Numbered from the stretch's first letter, positions 35,658-48,051 are shown. The stretch: DNA of 64,000 nucleotides from Brachynemurus nebulosus (GCA_035578155.1 JAPWDM010000005.1:47324954-47388953); one strand, 5' to 3'. Notes: generated by a model from the sequence alone, not told the origin. A program made the numbers and translations.

Positions 35658-35687
35658 GAACTTACGAAAAAAAATTTTCGTAAGTTC
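35658..35687. repeat. Perfect hairpin, 13-bp stem
   Basis: GAACTTACGAAAA, an AAAA loop, then TTTTCGTAAGTTC. It is the tightest short dyad in the window outside the MITEs. There is no evidence of transcription. Confidence 0.9.
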
Positions 35688-36354
35688 TCTTCTCTTCTAA
35701 ATTTCTCTTAATAATTTTGATTTGAATTTTTGGAAATGTTATCTAATATCAGAATATACTTTGACGTAAAATTTCACTTACTGAGTGTACTAAAAGTGTT
35801 TATGCCCAGCTTTAAATACGGAAGATGGGTACCATAAGAAATTAAGAAAGAAATTGTTTTACTGACGGTTAATTGAGATATCTATCTGTAGCATGTATTG
35901 TATTTGCAAAATTTCGTTTTCATACATGCAAAGGCGTGGAAATTCTGAAAACGTTACAATCAAAAAATTATAAGAACTTCCAGAGTTCTTCGGAACCCTA
36001 ATTTTTGAAAATTATTTTTTAAAGACATACATAAACATAATATTTTATTACCTGTCAAACTGAATATATTTATGTGTTTTGGAAACACCAGTAACCTATT
36101 TATTTTATAACTTTATAAGTATGTATATGCATTTGTAGTTGAATGTGTATGTGTGATTATGTGAATATGTGATCCAGAATAAAGATGGAACAATGTGATT
36201 GTTGCATGAATTAACTGTGTGAAAATAAATTAGCGATTTATAATTTTTTTAAATCAAAGTATTAAAATTAAAAGTATGTGTATGTGCGTGAATAATAAAC
36301 CAATTGTATATTTTAGAAATGTTTTAAAATCTAATTGTTGTGTCATAAAAATAC

Positions 36355-36875
36355 TTCAACTTAACGTACTTGCTCTGAGATAGTCAGGTACAAAAGTTTA
36401 TCTCAGCAAAAAAACTTTATTTTATCAAAAATTAAATAATGTATTGATATTCTTCAGTTATTATATTTGTATACCACTTGTTTTTTTGTATTTCCGCGCA
36501 CTTATGTTGTAGCAATTTAAAAGAATTGTTGAAAAAATGTTGTAAAAACGTAGTAAAATGATGTTTTTAAATTATATTTCAAAATCGGCGTGGTCAATAA
36601 TTTTTATTTCTTATTAAATATGGTTTGTAACTTTGTATTAAATAACATTCAATTTTTATCAAATTCCTTTGACACGTTTTCATTTTATTCTAAAAAAATA
36701 GAATTTTCCCATAAGAACCCGTGTTAAAATTACAAAACTTTGAAATCGTTTTTCTCAAAATTGGGGTGGTCAATTTTTTTTTCGGTAAGGGCTCGTATTA
36801 TTGGTATTGGAGAAAATAAATATCTAGTGAACTTTGTTAAATTTCCAAATAATTTAATGAGATTTGACGAAATCG
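36355..36875 (+). repeat. Dispersed repeat, copy of 56730-57150
   Basis: Shared blocks include CTCTGAGATAGTCAGGTACA, TTATTTCTTATTAAATATGG and GGTAAGGGCTCGTATTATTG in the same order. This copy has about 40 additional bases near 36690-36735. No termini were recognised, so the repeat may be a fragment of a larger element. Confidence 0.85.
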
Positions 36876-37229
36876 ATCTATTTGATATGTGACGTAAATT
36901 GTCTCATTAAAAATTATGTTTAAATTTTTATGGACACTACTGTATAACTATTTTCAAAAGATTCCGTAAACAAGCAGGTAAAAATATTTTGTTGACAAAA
37001 AAATTTACATTCAAAAAAGCAAAGGAAAAAAATGATAAGTAATCAGAGCCTGATTAAGTTTTTTTTTCTAGGGGCCATTTTTTAACACGTTTTTGACAAT
37101 CGAAAATTTCTGAAATGAAACTTGATCGGTAAAATTTAACTAGCAATACTTAATTAGTAGACTGAGACCTTTCTCTCCTGCAAATTATGAAACTTATTTA
37201 CTTTACACCCTGTATATATATATTCAAAA

Positions 37230-38640
37230 CCCGTTGTGTAGCATTCTACGCCGCATTTGCATCCGCAGGACAGTTGTGGATCTCAGATAACACAACCTGT
37301 ACCTATCTAAAATAGTTTACCTCGGTAATAGTAAAAAAGTTTCAAAATCGGTCAGTTATTTTATTTTTGACACTTTTAGGCCCTACTGACACTGTCAGAC
37401 CTTACATAACGTAATCTATATGTATCTAAAATAGCTTAGCTCCCCAACAGTGAAAAAATTTTCAAAATCGGTCGGTTAGTTTATTTTTACCACTTTTGGG
37501 TCCCATGGACCCTGGCGGACCCTAAATAACGTAATGTATGTCTATCTAAAATAGCTTAGTTCCCCAACAGTGAAAAAATTTTCAAAATCGGTCGGTTAGT
37601 TTATTTTTGACACTTTTGGATCCCATGGACCCTGGCAGACCTTACATAACGTAATCTATATTTATCTAAAATAGTTTAGCTCTGTAACAGTGAAAAAATT
37701 TTCAAAATCGGTCGGTTAGTTTATTTTTGACACTTTTGGACCCATCGACCCTGGCAGACCTTACATAACGTAATCTATATTTATCTAAAATAGTTTAGCT
37801 CTGTAACAGTGAAAAAATTTTCAAAATCGGTCAGTTAGTTTATTTTTGACACTTTTGGGTTCTACGGACCTTAGTGGACCTTACATAACGTAATTTATAT
37901 TTATCTAAAATAGTTTAGCTCTGTAACAGTGAAAAAATTTTCAAAATCGGTCAGTTAGTTTATTTTTGACACTTCTGGATCCTATGGACCCTGGCAGACC
38001 TTACATAATGGAATCTATATTTATCTAAAACAGTTTAGCTCTGTAACAGTGAAAAAATTTTCAAAATCGATCAGGCAGTTTATTTTTGACACTTTTGGGT
38101 CCTATGGACCCAGGCGGACCTTACATAACGTAATCGATATTTATCTAAAATAGTTTAGCTCTGTAACAGTGAAAAAATTTTCAAAATCGGTCAGTTAGTT
38201 TATTTTTGACACTTTTGGGTCCTGTGGACCCTGGCGGACCTTACATAATGTATTCTAAATCTATCTAAAATAGTTTAGCTCTGTAACAGTGAAAATTTTT
38301 TTAAAATTGGTCGTTTAGTTTATTTTTTACAATTATGGGATCAGTAAATCCTGGCGAAACTCATACAAGTCTAGTACTCTAACAGTAAGAAAAGGGTTCT
38401 AAGGATCTCATATAACTTATGGCAGTCGGTAAGGTTCTTGCGGACATCATTTAATTAATTAATTCAAATACTTTAACTTACTAACTGTGAAAAAATTTTT
38501 AAAATCGATTGGTTAATTAATTTCTGGCCTTTTTAGGTCCCGAAAACCTTGACCTCACATAAAATACCTTAAATCCATTTGAAATGGTTTAATTTTTTAA
38601 CATTATTAATTATTAGTGAAAAAATTTTCAAAATCGATTC
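37230..38640. repeat. 120-bp satellite array, about 9 regular and 2 decayed units
   Basis: The block GTGAAAAAATTTTCAAAATC recurs at almost exactly 120-bp spacing from about 37337 to 38303, nine times. More diverged units follow near 38490 and 38610. Each unit also holds TTACATAACGTAATCTATAT, TCTAAAATAGTTTAGCTC and a GGACCCTGGCGGACC-like block. Neighbouring units in the middle are more alike than end units, as expected for unequal exchange. It is the core of the Helentron-like element. Confidence 0.95.
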
Positions 38641-39294
38641 AAAATATTTTTCCGTGCATACATATGTACATTATACATATTTTGTTTTGTTTCATATATT
38701 TAATAATATTATATCATAACATAATCTTCAATTTCTTGTTTACATAAAAATTCAATAAAAAAAAAAAAATTCTTCATTACATTAGCTTAGAAAATCTGTT
38801 TAATTTACATTTTTTAACATGAGATAGAACCATGCTAATTATAATGCAATAAATGAGAAACAAAACTCTATACATGTGTGTGTTATAACACATGTATGTG
38901 AATATACTTCACTTGTTCTCACAAAATTCTTTAATAAAAAAGTGAAATATTTTTATACTTCATAAAGAACTGAGATAGAAATATAAATTACTTATTACAA
39001 TGACAAAGAGAGCAAAATAAGCCAATAGTGAAAATTACGATTTTCTCGAAAACTACTTAACATAGAAAGAAAATTATAAGAACATTTTCTTCATAATTTT
39101 TTTTTTCCTTTTCAACGATGTAAAAATCGAACTGTCTTATGATAAGATCGAATGATAAAAAATGGCCAGAAAACCTACTTCTGGGCATCCGACGTGTCTG
39201 GCTAACGAACTTAGCCAAGCCAATTCAGAATCCAGTCCGCACACAAAATTTCATAAGCGTTAGACGTTTCGTTCGAGAGTTATCGTGGGAACAC

Positions 39295-39299
<5 letters not shown>

Positions 39300-39351
<52 letters not shown>
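39300..39351. repeat. (TA)n microsatellite
   Basis: A TA tract near the 5' end of Helentron-like copy c, at the same relative place as in copy a. Confidence 0.95.
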
Positions 39352-39354
<3 letters not shown>

Positions 39355-40743
39355 TTTAGTGAATATCATTTTCGTATTCTAGGGACCTCAAAACAGATTT
39401 CTGCCATAGTCCCGGACTCAGATTGCGTCATGAGACCTACTGTAATAGCTGAATTTCGAGTTTTCGAAATTCGCTAAAAACCGTCGTTGAATTCTACACA
39501 TAAAACATTTATCAATCTTGCATTTCATTAAAGTAAGTATATATAGTAAGTAAACTGGTAGCCGGGAGGCATATATTTTATTATGAAAAATGTATTACAA
39601 ATAAGTTTGGCGTTTTAGGGGCGGCAACTTTTGTCTTGCACCCCAGCGCAAATGTCCCTTGGCGCGGCCCTGCAAACAAACATGATATGATTGGGATTTT
39701 TTTAGCTCCCAATAGACAAAAAATTAGATATGAAGATGAATGTCATAGAAAAACCGTTATTTTGTCTTTCGGTTATTTCGTCTACGGTTATTTTAACGCA
39801 GTTACTTTGTTCCGAAGTTGAAGACTTTTGAAGCATTAGTGTAAAAAAAATATTGGTTGAAAATTTCCTATTTTTTGGTAAGGGTAATTCTTTGCTCGTG
39901 GCTTGTATTTCCACTTTTCTTATTTCGCCCACACATATTATTTATTTATTTATTTATAATTAATTTCAATACGTTGTCTCCTTTTCCAAGGGTAACAGAA
40001 TATTTAGATATAAAACAATATGTAATTACTTGTTATACATAGTTATCTTAATTTAAAATTTAGCAAACATAATTATTATTACCAAGGAAATAATCATTTT
40101 TTTATTGTTTAAAAAAAGATAAAAGTTTACATTTGCGGTGTTGTCATATAAAATTTTTATGAAAAATAAAAGCATACTTTTTGTATAACGAATGCTCTTA
40201 TGAGATGTTCAAGAAACTACTTGCGAACGTTTAGAAAAACGTATACGCATCTACAGTAGTCGCAACTTTCGTATACGTAACTATGCGAACGATTTCAAGA
40301 AACGGGCCCCTGTTCGTGAAATTTGAGCAAACTGAGTGCAAAATTTTCATTTGTCCGGTAAAGATGACCAACTTTGTTCAGAAAATATGACTTAATTTCC
40401 GGATGTGAATTTTCTGTTAGAGTGTACTCCTGTGTTTGTAAAATAGAATAGGGAATAGACCAAAAGTCGGTCTGCGATCGATGGGATGAGCACCACTGTT
40501 CTATACATAGATATAGTTTGTTCAGCGAAACAACGAAACTTAAGTAAACAAACACATTTTTCGTTCGTTATCCCTCATTATTTCAAAATTTGTTCTTAGC
40601 CCACCAACTATTTTGATATTTACAATTTGGCCCGCTGCCAAAAAGCTTTAAATGTTCCTATTAAAGAATTAAAGCTTCTAAGATTTCAGAATACTTTATG
40701 TGTTAAATACAAAAAAATAATATATTCAAAAATCATTCCTTAA

Positions 40744-42235
40744 GGGGTTAGGTGGGTTTGAAAATTTCAAAAAATCCATTTTTTTTTTTTGTCTAATTAA
40801 ATAGTACAAAATGTTTAAAATATTCTCTTAAAATTTCAAATCGATCCGAGTAAAATTCTAAGAGATAGACCCTTCGGAAGTTCCGCCCATCAGGCCACAT
40901 CAGTGCAGCGCAGTAATTTTAAAACGCGTTTATCTCAAAAGTCAATTTTTTAAGTCGGTGAACATGATTTCTCGAAAAGTTATGAAGCGATTTTGTTCAA
41001 ATTTTGCACACATCTTTGAAATAACATTATCTACTCATTGAACGAAGGATTTTTTTTATTTTTATTACAACTAATCTTTTCGAGCCAATACATGGCGAAA
41101 ATTTGACCAAAAAATGTGTTTTTTTGTTCAAAGTCTGTCAAAAATTCAAATTTTAATTTTTTTTCCTTCGTCCAATAACAAGATTTATCCATGTACTAAC
41201 GAAATATTTTTTGTTTTTTGATTTTAAATGAACCAATAATGAGTTATGCTGTCCACGGCAAGAGCATTTTGTTTGAGACGTCAAGGGAGATGAGGTACCA
41301 ACGGCTGAGTTTTCGGAATTTTAAAATAAAAATTTCACAAAATACTATTTAAATATGTCTTTTTGATATGCTGAATTGTTTAAATAAAATATACACGGAG
41401 AGAAAAATCATATAATTTTTGTAGATAAAATTTCAGAAAAATTACCATGCTCTCTTATAATGCGTGCGCGATCGACGACCAAAGTAAAAAATATTTTACG
41501 ATTATGTAAATATTATTAAATTGAAACGTAAGAAGTATTAGTCATGGCTTCATAAAAATATTTGTGCTAGCATGGTAAAATTTAATGTGCTAACACGACT
41601 TCTATCACACTCTTATGCATATATGTTATAGTTTAATTCTTGCTGTCGTACTCTTTCATTTGCGCATCTGACCCGCAACCTTATGTTGCTTGGGCTGTAC
41701 GCACTGAGGAACAATCGATTTTTTCCGACCTTTGATTCTTTATGGTGCATACAAAATGATTGGCAACAACTGAATATAGTGAAGTAACAAAGTGATGAAT
41801 TAAACGGTGACCGTCCTGTAAGACATTCTAATGAATACTGTTTGCACACGACACCACACCAGCAGTGACCAGCCTGGCTGTGTTACTTGCCACACCAGCT
41901 ATGTGACCTTCATGTATGATTGTGTTGATACCTTCTGCAGCCTGCCTCGCTATGTGACAGCGTTGATACCTTCTCTTTCTTTCTTTCTACTATTAGCTTT
42001 CTACTTCTTGCTTCCTTCTACTACTTTCTATCCTTTAAATTTTCTATGATTAATTATAATTTTTATATTTTTACCGTACAAAATCGAATATGTTCGCCTT
42101 TTACACGTCGATTGTAGTGCTGAGCACAGTAATTTTTCTATGAATTTTCTCTCGGTGTATGATGATTGTATATATTTAAAAAAAAAAAATAGTAAAAATA
42201 CCATTTTTTTGAACCTCTGAAACCCACCTAACCCC
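40744..42235. mobile_element. TTAA-inserting element with GGGGTTAGGTGG ends
   Basis: GGGGTTAGGTGGGTTTGAAA and the inverted GGGGTTAGGTGGGTTTCAGA are flanked by TTAA (40740-40743 and 42236-42239). Removing the nested CACNG element (41394-42157) leaves about 730 bp, close to the size of the GGGGG-ended element at 10698. It is non-coding. Confidence 0.88.
41394..42157. mobile_element. CACNG-ended TA-inserting element, copy 3
   Basis: CACGGAGAGAAAAATCATAT and the inverted CACCGAGAGAAAATTCATAG are flanked by TA (41392-41393 and 42158-42159). It is collinear with 29695-30522 but about 65 bp shorter because of internal deletions. It is nested in the TTAA element 40744-42235. Confidence 0.88.
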
Positions 42236-42239
42236 TTAA

Positions 42240-43621
42240 TCTTTAGAATGCTCTAGTGCGCCAGTCACGTGAATTATAAATATTCAAATCAAGGTGGGAC
42301 TTTATCTCTAACAAGAGTTAAAACTGTAAATTTTTAAATTACATAACAATGATTCCATATAGCTGTTAACTATATCTATACAATGACGCAAGATAAAAGT
42401 AACAATTTTATTGTAATTATGATTTTTAAGGTGTAATCTTTGTTTTAATTTCAAATAACGGGCACGTACACTGCGCACCGCTGCTAGGATCCAGATAGGC
42501 GAATGTTTGAAGTTCACTTGTTCCGCTATTCATATATTTTGTGTCGACATTCATTTATTTGAACAGTTATTTGAATTGTTGACATGACAAAAATTCACTG
42601 CTACATCCATTCAGTGTAAAACACAAACTGTTTCTCTTTCTTATTGCCGTTATTAAAAACATAACTGTATCGACTGTGCTACACTGCGTCAACAAAAGTG
42701 TCGAACCATAAAGTGATGTACTAGCAAAATTTTGTGAAAAAAGTAGTCACTAGTGTTCTGTTTATTGTTTTATTATGTTTCAAGAATCAACTTTTGTGAT
42801 TTACTGTAGCATAGTTGTGGGTTGACGCGCTTAATCACTGATATAGGGAAAAAAAATTTACAGCTAACGAAAGAATAGATTACAATTTATATATAACACC
42901 AAATTACATACGGTATTATAGCTAACAATCACATGAATTGTAAACCCGTATATAATAATGTAAGAAATATATTGTGCTGGAACTGAATTTTAAAAGTACC
43001 GTTCGTTTTACCATTTACTTTCAATATATTTTACTGTTAATTTAATTTTATATTTCGAGTTATAGCTTATATTATTGTATGATTATAAAATCCCTGTTTT
43101 CAATTTACCGAATTAAAAACCGGTTTAAAAAAATCTAAACTTTCTAGTTGTAAGAATTGAAATTTTTTATTTACATATTTTCTGGGAACTATTTTGATCT
43201 AAAATTTAAATATTTTTTTAGAATTTTTCTGATTGTCGCTATTTGTGCTATAACTCTTAACTTTATAAAAAAATACATCACTTCAGTTTCAATAAATTTG
43301 ACATGTTTCGATCTATATGATCATCATCAGACAAGTGACAGTTGTACTACATTTCATATATACTAAATACATTCGATAGAAAATGTGGTAAGGGTAGGAT
43401 TAGCGAGAATGTTCAGAACACAAGGTAGAGTTGATTAGACACACGTGACACACTTGATAAGAACAAATATTCCGCCAATAACAAATCAGTGTACGAATTA
43501 ATTTATCACAATTATGTAATTTTACAAGTAGTGTTAATAGCCCTGGAAGCTGGTGGGTCTAATAGATAAATTTTAAAAAAAGTACGAATGTACAGACATA
43601 CATAAAAAAAATATGACAAAA
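42240..43621. other. AT-rich stretch with a hammerhead-like motif
   Basis: A pair of partly similar words, CACTGCGTCAACAAAAGTGTCG and its approximate inverse, lies near 42685 and 42820. The segment near 43300 is listed separately. No coding exon is supported. Confidence 0.4.
43300..43330 (-). ncRNA. Hammerhead-like core motif (Penelope/retrozyme type)
   Basis: On the minus strand the order is CTGATGA, a stem-loop TGATC-ATATA-GATC, then GAAAC and ATGTC. This is the conserved core order of a hammerhead ribozyme: CUGAUGA, stem II, GAAA, short stem III, UC cleavage site. Such minimal motifs with a tiny stem III are known in Penelope-like elements and retrozymes. The flanks do not obviously pair to form stem I, so self-cleavage is doubtful, and no reverse transcriptase is nearby. 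It may be a decayed element end. Confidence 0.4.
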
Positions 43622-43625
43622 TTAA

Positions 43626-44549
43626 CCCTAGAATCATACGTACACGTCAAAACGACGAACGAACTTCTCTACCTGCTCCAATACTACAACTTGTCAGTAC
43701 CTGCTTGCTGTGAGATTTCTGTTATCTAATTTATTTGTTGCTATAACACATAAGACGTATTTATTTTGTTTATAGTCATTGTCGTTTTATTTGTATTGAA
43801 ATAGTGTCCGTCAAAAGGACGTCGATGTATGATTACGCGATGTTTTTTTTAAAGATTTTGTACTTCACATATAAAAGTTTTCCTAATTTTTCTAAAATTT
43901 ATTAAAGATATACATGTTATAATTAATTTATTCAATGATTATGATAATGTGAAAGATGATTACAGCTGTTTGACTTATAGAGACAACATAATACTGAAGT
44001 TTTAATATATTGAATCGAAAACTAAAGAATGCGTTTCAAGTGACTTAAGAAAAGATTAATAATTTATTTTGTGGAAAATATTTTAATTTTTATTATTTTT
44101 TGAGATCTTATTCGAAAAATTACTAACAAATTTTAGAAAATTTACAAATGTGCCTATAATGGGGAAATAACTACATATCTATAGGAATATTTATGACTGA
44201 GAAATTTCACATTCTGTAAAGTCACACCTGTCCACTGACTCATAATAGTTCATAAATTAATTATTTGAAACACATGTTTTATGATACAATTGATGTATTT
44301 ATCTATTTTTTAATTTTTATAATGAAAATATGCTTTGATAAAAAGATTAAAAAAATTAATAAATATTTACATTAAGAAATTTTTCCAAATCCATTTTTTT
44401 TTAAATATTTTGTTCGCTTTTGTATTATTGTTATGTAAAAAAAATGTTTTTTGGAAATAAACTCTAAAATTCTCCGTAAAAAGTCCATCCGTCAAAACGA
44501 CGTCGATGTATGATTAACGTTTCTCGTAGACCAACGTATGATTCTAGGG
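43626..44549. mobile_element. piggyBac-like element, copy B, 924 bp
   Basis: CCCTAGAATCATACGTACAC and the inverted CCCTAGAATCATACGTTGGT are flanked by TTAA (43622-43625 and 44550-44553). It is collinear with copy A at 9687-15729 once A's two insertions are removed, and so serves as the empty-site reference. Near each end the palindromic GTCGTTTTGAC/GTCAAAACGAC-like words recur. No transposase is present. Confidence 0.93.
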
Positions 44550-44553
44550 TTAA

Positions 44554-47500
44554 ATTTTAATACTGAAAATAAAATAAAGTTATAAATATCAATATAATCA
44601 TTTAAAAGTGGATCCGAGCTATGTTTATGAATTTCAGTTGCTTCTAATTAGGATAATTTTTTACCTTTACCGTCACGTCACGTTACCAAAAAAACGGCCG
44701 TAATTCACGTTTCTGTACTAGCATACCACCTTAAGTAAATTAATCAAAATCTTTGTGGTACCTATTTGAAGAAATATTTTTTTCGGAATAATACCTAGTT
44801 AAGATTTGAATCCCCGTCAAAATTTCTAATTTAATATATTGATTCAGCAAAATAAGTTTGTTTTTTTTTTGATTTTTCTAACCTAATCCACATTTAAACA
44901 AACAAATAAAAATTTAGTGATGCAAAAATTATGTACTATGTACCTATATCGAATACAATTAAATTTGTTGATTTTACAAAGATTCCAACAGCGATAAATA
45001 CTTACCGAATAAAAACAGACCTACATAACGCAAGAAAACAAACACGCACCAACTGACCCATTGTTATGGTCCATGTAATTTTTTGATACAGATCTTTTAA
45101 GTCAATTTATTAGAAAAAAAATAAACTGGATTAAATAAAATTTCAAGAATCATAAACTGATGCAGTCAAACCCACAATTTCGTTTGATTGCAATAAAATA
45201 ATTTTGGTTTTGATTGTTTGGTTTGGACATCCATGGTTTGGACCAACCTTCTGTGTTTGGAAATTTATGGGCCCTAATAAATATTTGGTTTTAACAACAA
45301 TTTATTATTTAACGTCCCTGAAGATACACCCAAAAGTCAATTATTTTACGATACTTTTTGGGGACGATTCAATGTTAATGTTTATGGCTACGGTAGCTGA
45401 ATTGACCATTGACTTTTTTTATTCGAAAGGTGATTTACAACTGTATTCTTAAAATTTGTTCTTCATTTGGAAGCTAAAATTTCAAAATTCGTAATCTAAG
45501 AAGATGACAAATTAACGTTATATTGCGAAAACGCAAATAAATTTGCATCACTTACTAAAAAAAAAAATCGCCAAGTGCATGTTGGCACGCACTAAATCAG
45601 GGCAACTTAACAACTATGGTTTTCCACAATTTTCGGAAAATTTTGAAATATTTTTAAGATTTATGATATTGTTATTTTCAGTGGCGACGCTTGACAACAG
45701 ACAAGATTTATATCCTAAGACAATTATTTTTTTAGAGATGTTTTTTTTTTATACTAAAATGTATCTCCATGCAAAAACTCACCAACTGAGTATTACTTTC
45801 TTTTTGTGTAATTCTAGATTTCTGATAATTTTGAGTTTTTGGTAACAATATTGCCATTTAGTACCCTTCTGTAAAAATGTCCCTATTTTTCTCATAATTT
45901 AATTAAGCTTTTATGTTATTTAAAATTTTCGTGTAACTAAGATTTATATTTATTTTTCATTATTTTCATTAAATTTATTTAGCATAATAACTAAGCTTCA
46001 TTTTCAAATTCCTAAGGTCTAAGTAAATAGCTACTTAAACCCTCCTAATATGTGATTAGATTATCTGAAATGTTACTTAAAGCTACGTTATGTTTAGTTT
46101 AAAATTTTGTAATACAAAATGCACAGCTTCAAGAAAAATTATAGGTACATATAAGTTAGATATTTACAGTACAGAAAAATTAGGGCCTACCCAAAATAAT
46201 GCATTACGAGGGTGTACCGAACAGACAAACGAACACGACAAAATTCAAACGAATTCCGAGATTTTGTCTTTGGAACCCTAGCAACTGTTGTTTTCCAATT
46301 CTCGGCAAAAATACCGTTAGATTGTTTCATAATCGTTCATAAACGATTTATTTTCTTTTTTTTTGGTTTTAAACGTAAACAAGAATCTAATTGGAAACAA
46401 TTTATTTAAAAATTTAAATCAGCCGAACAAAATATGTAATGGAAATTTTTATTTCCACTTATATATTTACACTCTCCAGCCAAAATACTATAAACAATGT
46501 TTATTTTCATACTTAAATACTTGTTCCATACTTAATTTCATACTTAAACGATTAAATTTTTTGGTGCGATGATGTCCAAAATAAAAGATTGATTGAAAAA
46601 TAAAAATCGTTCCAACTGAGATCTCACCTAATTCAATTTCCTTCATTTGTCGTTTTGTCTTTAAAAGTTTCTGGACAGACGTGTAGGTTAAAAGAGGTCG
46701 GAAAGGGGAGAATTTTCAAGGCTATGTATAGGTTCGTCTACTATGGTATTATAACGCGTTCATGGACCTCTTCTCCACGATGATAATCTCCACGATGCTG
46801 AACAGTTCTTAGTCGGTCCATGACCTTTGTTTATATAAGTATCTATTTTCAAGGACAAATAGACCACAACATTAGAATTATTTAGAGTAGGAGGTAACTC
46901 GGTTTCTAATAAAACTTGCCAACAGTAAAGAAAACTTTTTGACTGTAAATTCACTCTCTGTAACCAAATAAAACTTTTAAAACTCTAGTGAAATTTTTAT
47001 CGTAGTAAAAAATAATGACGACAAAACAGTTGAAATAACGGAAATGCGGCCATGAAAGAATGTCTCTTCGCTTCTACGTAATAACATTACTTACTAATGC
47101 GTACACCAGAAAACAAAACGTTGGTTTAATTCACTTGTAGCGGACTTCAAGCAGTAAGATTGAATTTATTCACGTACTTCGCACTGTTAACTATCTATGC
47201 ATGTATACAGTAGTTTAACTGTAACTGTTATAATTTACTGTTTGTTTTTTGTATAGGTAATACAATCAAGGCAAGGTCACTCGGATATTATTGCCGGATA
47301 TTCGCGGACGAATCCTCAATCATACGTCATTTGTTTCGAATTACGTCATCAAGTTTAATGATGACTTGTTAGAGAATTATGTACCAAAATTAAGCATGTT
47401 GGACAACTAGCAAAAGGACTTCTGCTATGACAGTCATATTTCTAAAAACAGCTTTGTCATTTTTAGAGCAATAATGAAAATTTAAGAAAAAATATTGTGT

Positions 47501-47847
47501 TTATAAACAATTTCAAAATTTTACAAACATTTTTCACTTTTAGTGGTGTACTGAAAGAGCGTCCATAAACCACGTAGCATTGTTGGGCGAACGAAGGATT
47601 ATGTAAAAAGCTACGGTGGGCTAAATGTCGAAAAGAGGAAAGAAGAATCGAGTTACGTCATTCTACATTAGGAAACCTCGGAGGAGCTGGCATGTCGTGT
47701 CGCCACGTCTCGATCGAAATTAAGCCCTGGTCACACAGTTTTTACCGTAAAGAGATGTAGGTATTTTATAGGTAAGTATCTGGCGAAATTTAAAAAAGAA
47801 GTGTTTTTTATTGTTTTTAAATGTGCTACAACTGCATCGTTTTTGAT
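44554..47847. other. Long AT-rich stretch, no gene seen
   Basis: Short open frames near 45204, 45543 and 46090 lack family resemblance and splice context. A segment at 47555-47600 (GAGCGTCCATAAACCACGTA) resembles ends of known insect MITE types, but no partner end was found. Confidence 0.5.
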
Positions 47848-47855
47848 AGTACTAT

Positions 47856-48051
47856 CAGGCCCGACGAGAGGTTGGGGTAGCCGGGGTTGCAGCCCCGGGG
47901 CCCGGACTTGAAGAAGGGGCCCGTAGCTGTCGATAGAGGGCCCTGGGAAAAGTAGAAAAACTTTTTTTTGTCCGTCGCTTATATTTTTGGAGAAAAATTT
48001 TTAAAAATTGTTATTAATTCCCGGGACCCGCCATTTCTCTCCACGGCCCTG
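47856..48051. mobile_element. hAT MITE, 196 bp
   Basis: CAGGCCCGACGAGAGG and the inverted CAGGGCCGTGGAGAGAAATG are flanked by a perfect 8-bp duplication AGTACTAT (47848-47855 and 48052-48059). The right end is the same family as that of 15816-17507. Confidence 0.93.

Larger units (their letters stand above)
33734..37212. mobile_element. TA-inserting element with (C/T)AGGGTG termini, fifth level
   Basis: AGGGTGTAAAGTAAATAAGT at 33735 recurs inverted at 37193-37212, with the next five bases also matching, and lies within (TA)n on both sides. The CAGGGTG end and TA target suggest a Tc1/mariner-type element. At 33898-33917 a second inverted end (CAGGGTGCGAATAATTTT) bounds a 184-bp sub-unit, so the left part may itself be a MITE sharing termini. 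No transposase is recognised in the 3.5 kb. Confidence 0.7.
33312..39476 (-). mobile_element. Helentron-like element, copy c, with 120-bp satellite, fourth level
   Basis: On the minus strand it begins TAGCGAATTTCGAAAACTCG (39476 downward). It ends with GGAAATTCGCTATGTTATGC, the hairpin GCAGATGCTGC reversed and ACAGGGGTATTA at 33312, as in copies a and b. Its first 115 bp also match copy a near 820-940 (GAAATTTGTTTCGAGGTCCC and variants). The core holds the 120-bp satellite and two (TA)n tracts, and was split by the insertion 33734-37212. Confidence 0.7.
33030..39672. mobile_element. hAT element, third level, 8-bp duplication
   Basis: CAGGGCCGCGCCAAGCGGGG and the inverted CAGGGCCGCGCCAAGGGACA are flanked by CAAACAAA on both sides (33022-33029 and 39673-39680). 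A perfect 8-bp duplication and CAGGG termini indicate hAT. About 280 bp on the left and 200 bp on the right are its own sequence, so it was a small non-autonomous element before the insertion at 33312-39476. Confidence 0.92.
32384..40310. mobile_element. Element with GGG(A/G)CCCGTTTCTTG termini, second level
   Basis: GGGACCCGTTTCTTGAAATC at 32384 and the inverted GGGGCCCGTTTCTTGAAATC ending at 40310 form near-perfect TIRs. Subterminal copies of AAACGTATACG and GCGAACG occur several times on both sides. A clear target duplication was not seen. The GGG-starting TIR is compatible with ISL2EU/PIF-like elements, but the superfamily is not established. Outside the nested hAT element about 1.3 kb of its own sequence remains, with no recognised gene. 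Confidence 0.75.
31989..40660 (+). mobile_element. hAT-like element, outermost level of a nested tower
   Basis: The left end CAAGGGTTTCCAAAATCCGG aligns with the hAT end at 2931. The right end near 40627-40660 (GGCCCGCTGCCAAAAAGCTT) is a diverged inverse of it. Only about 395 bp on the left and 350 bp on the right belong to this element; the rest is the insertion 32384-40310. An 8-bp duplication is no longer recognisable, consistent with this being the oldest layer. Confidence 0.6.

Noticed and set aside
47555..47750. MITE suggested by GTCCATAAACCACGTA
   Set aside because: No inverted partner end or target duplication was found.
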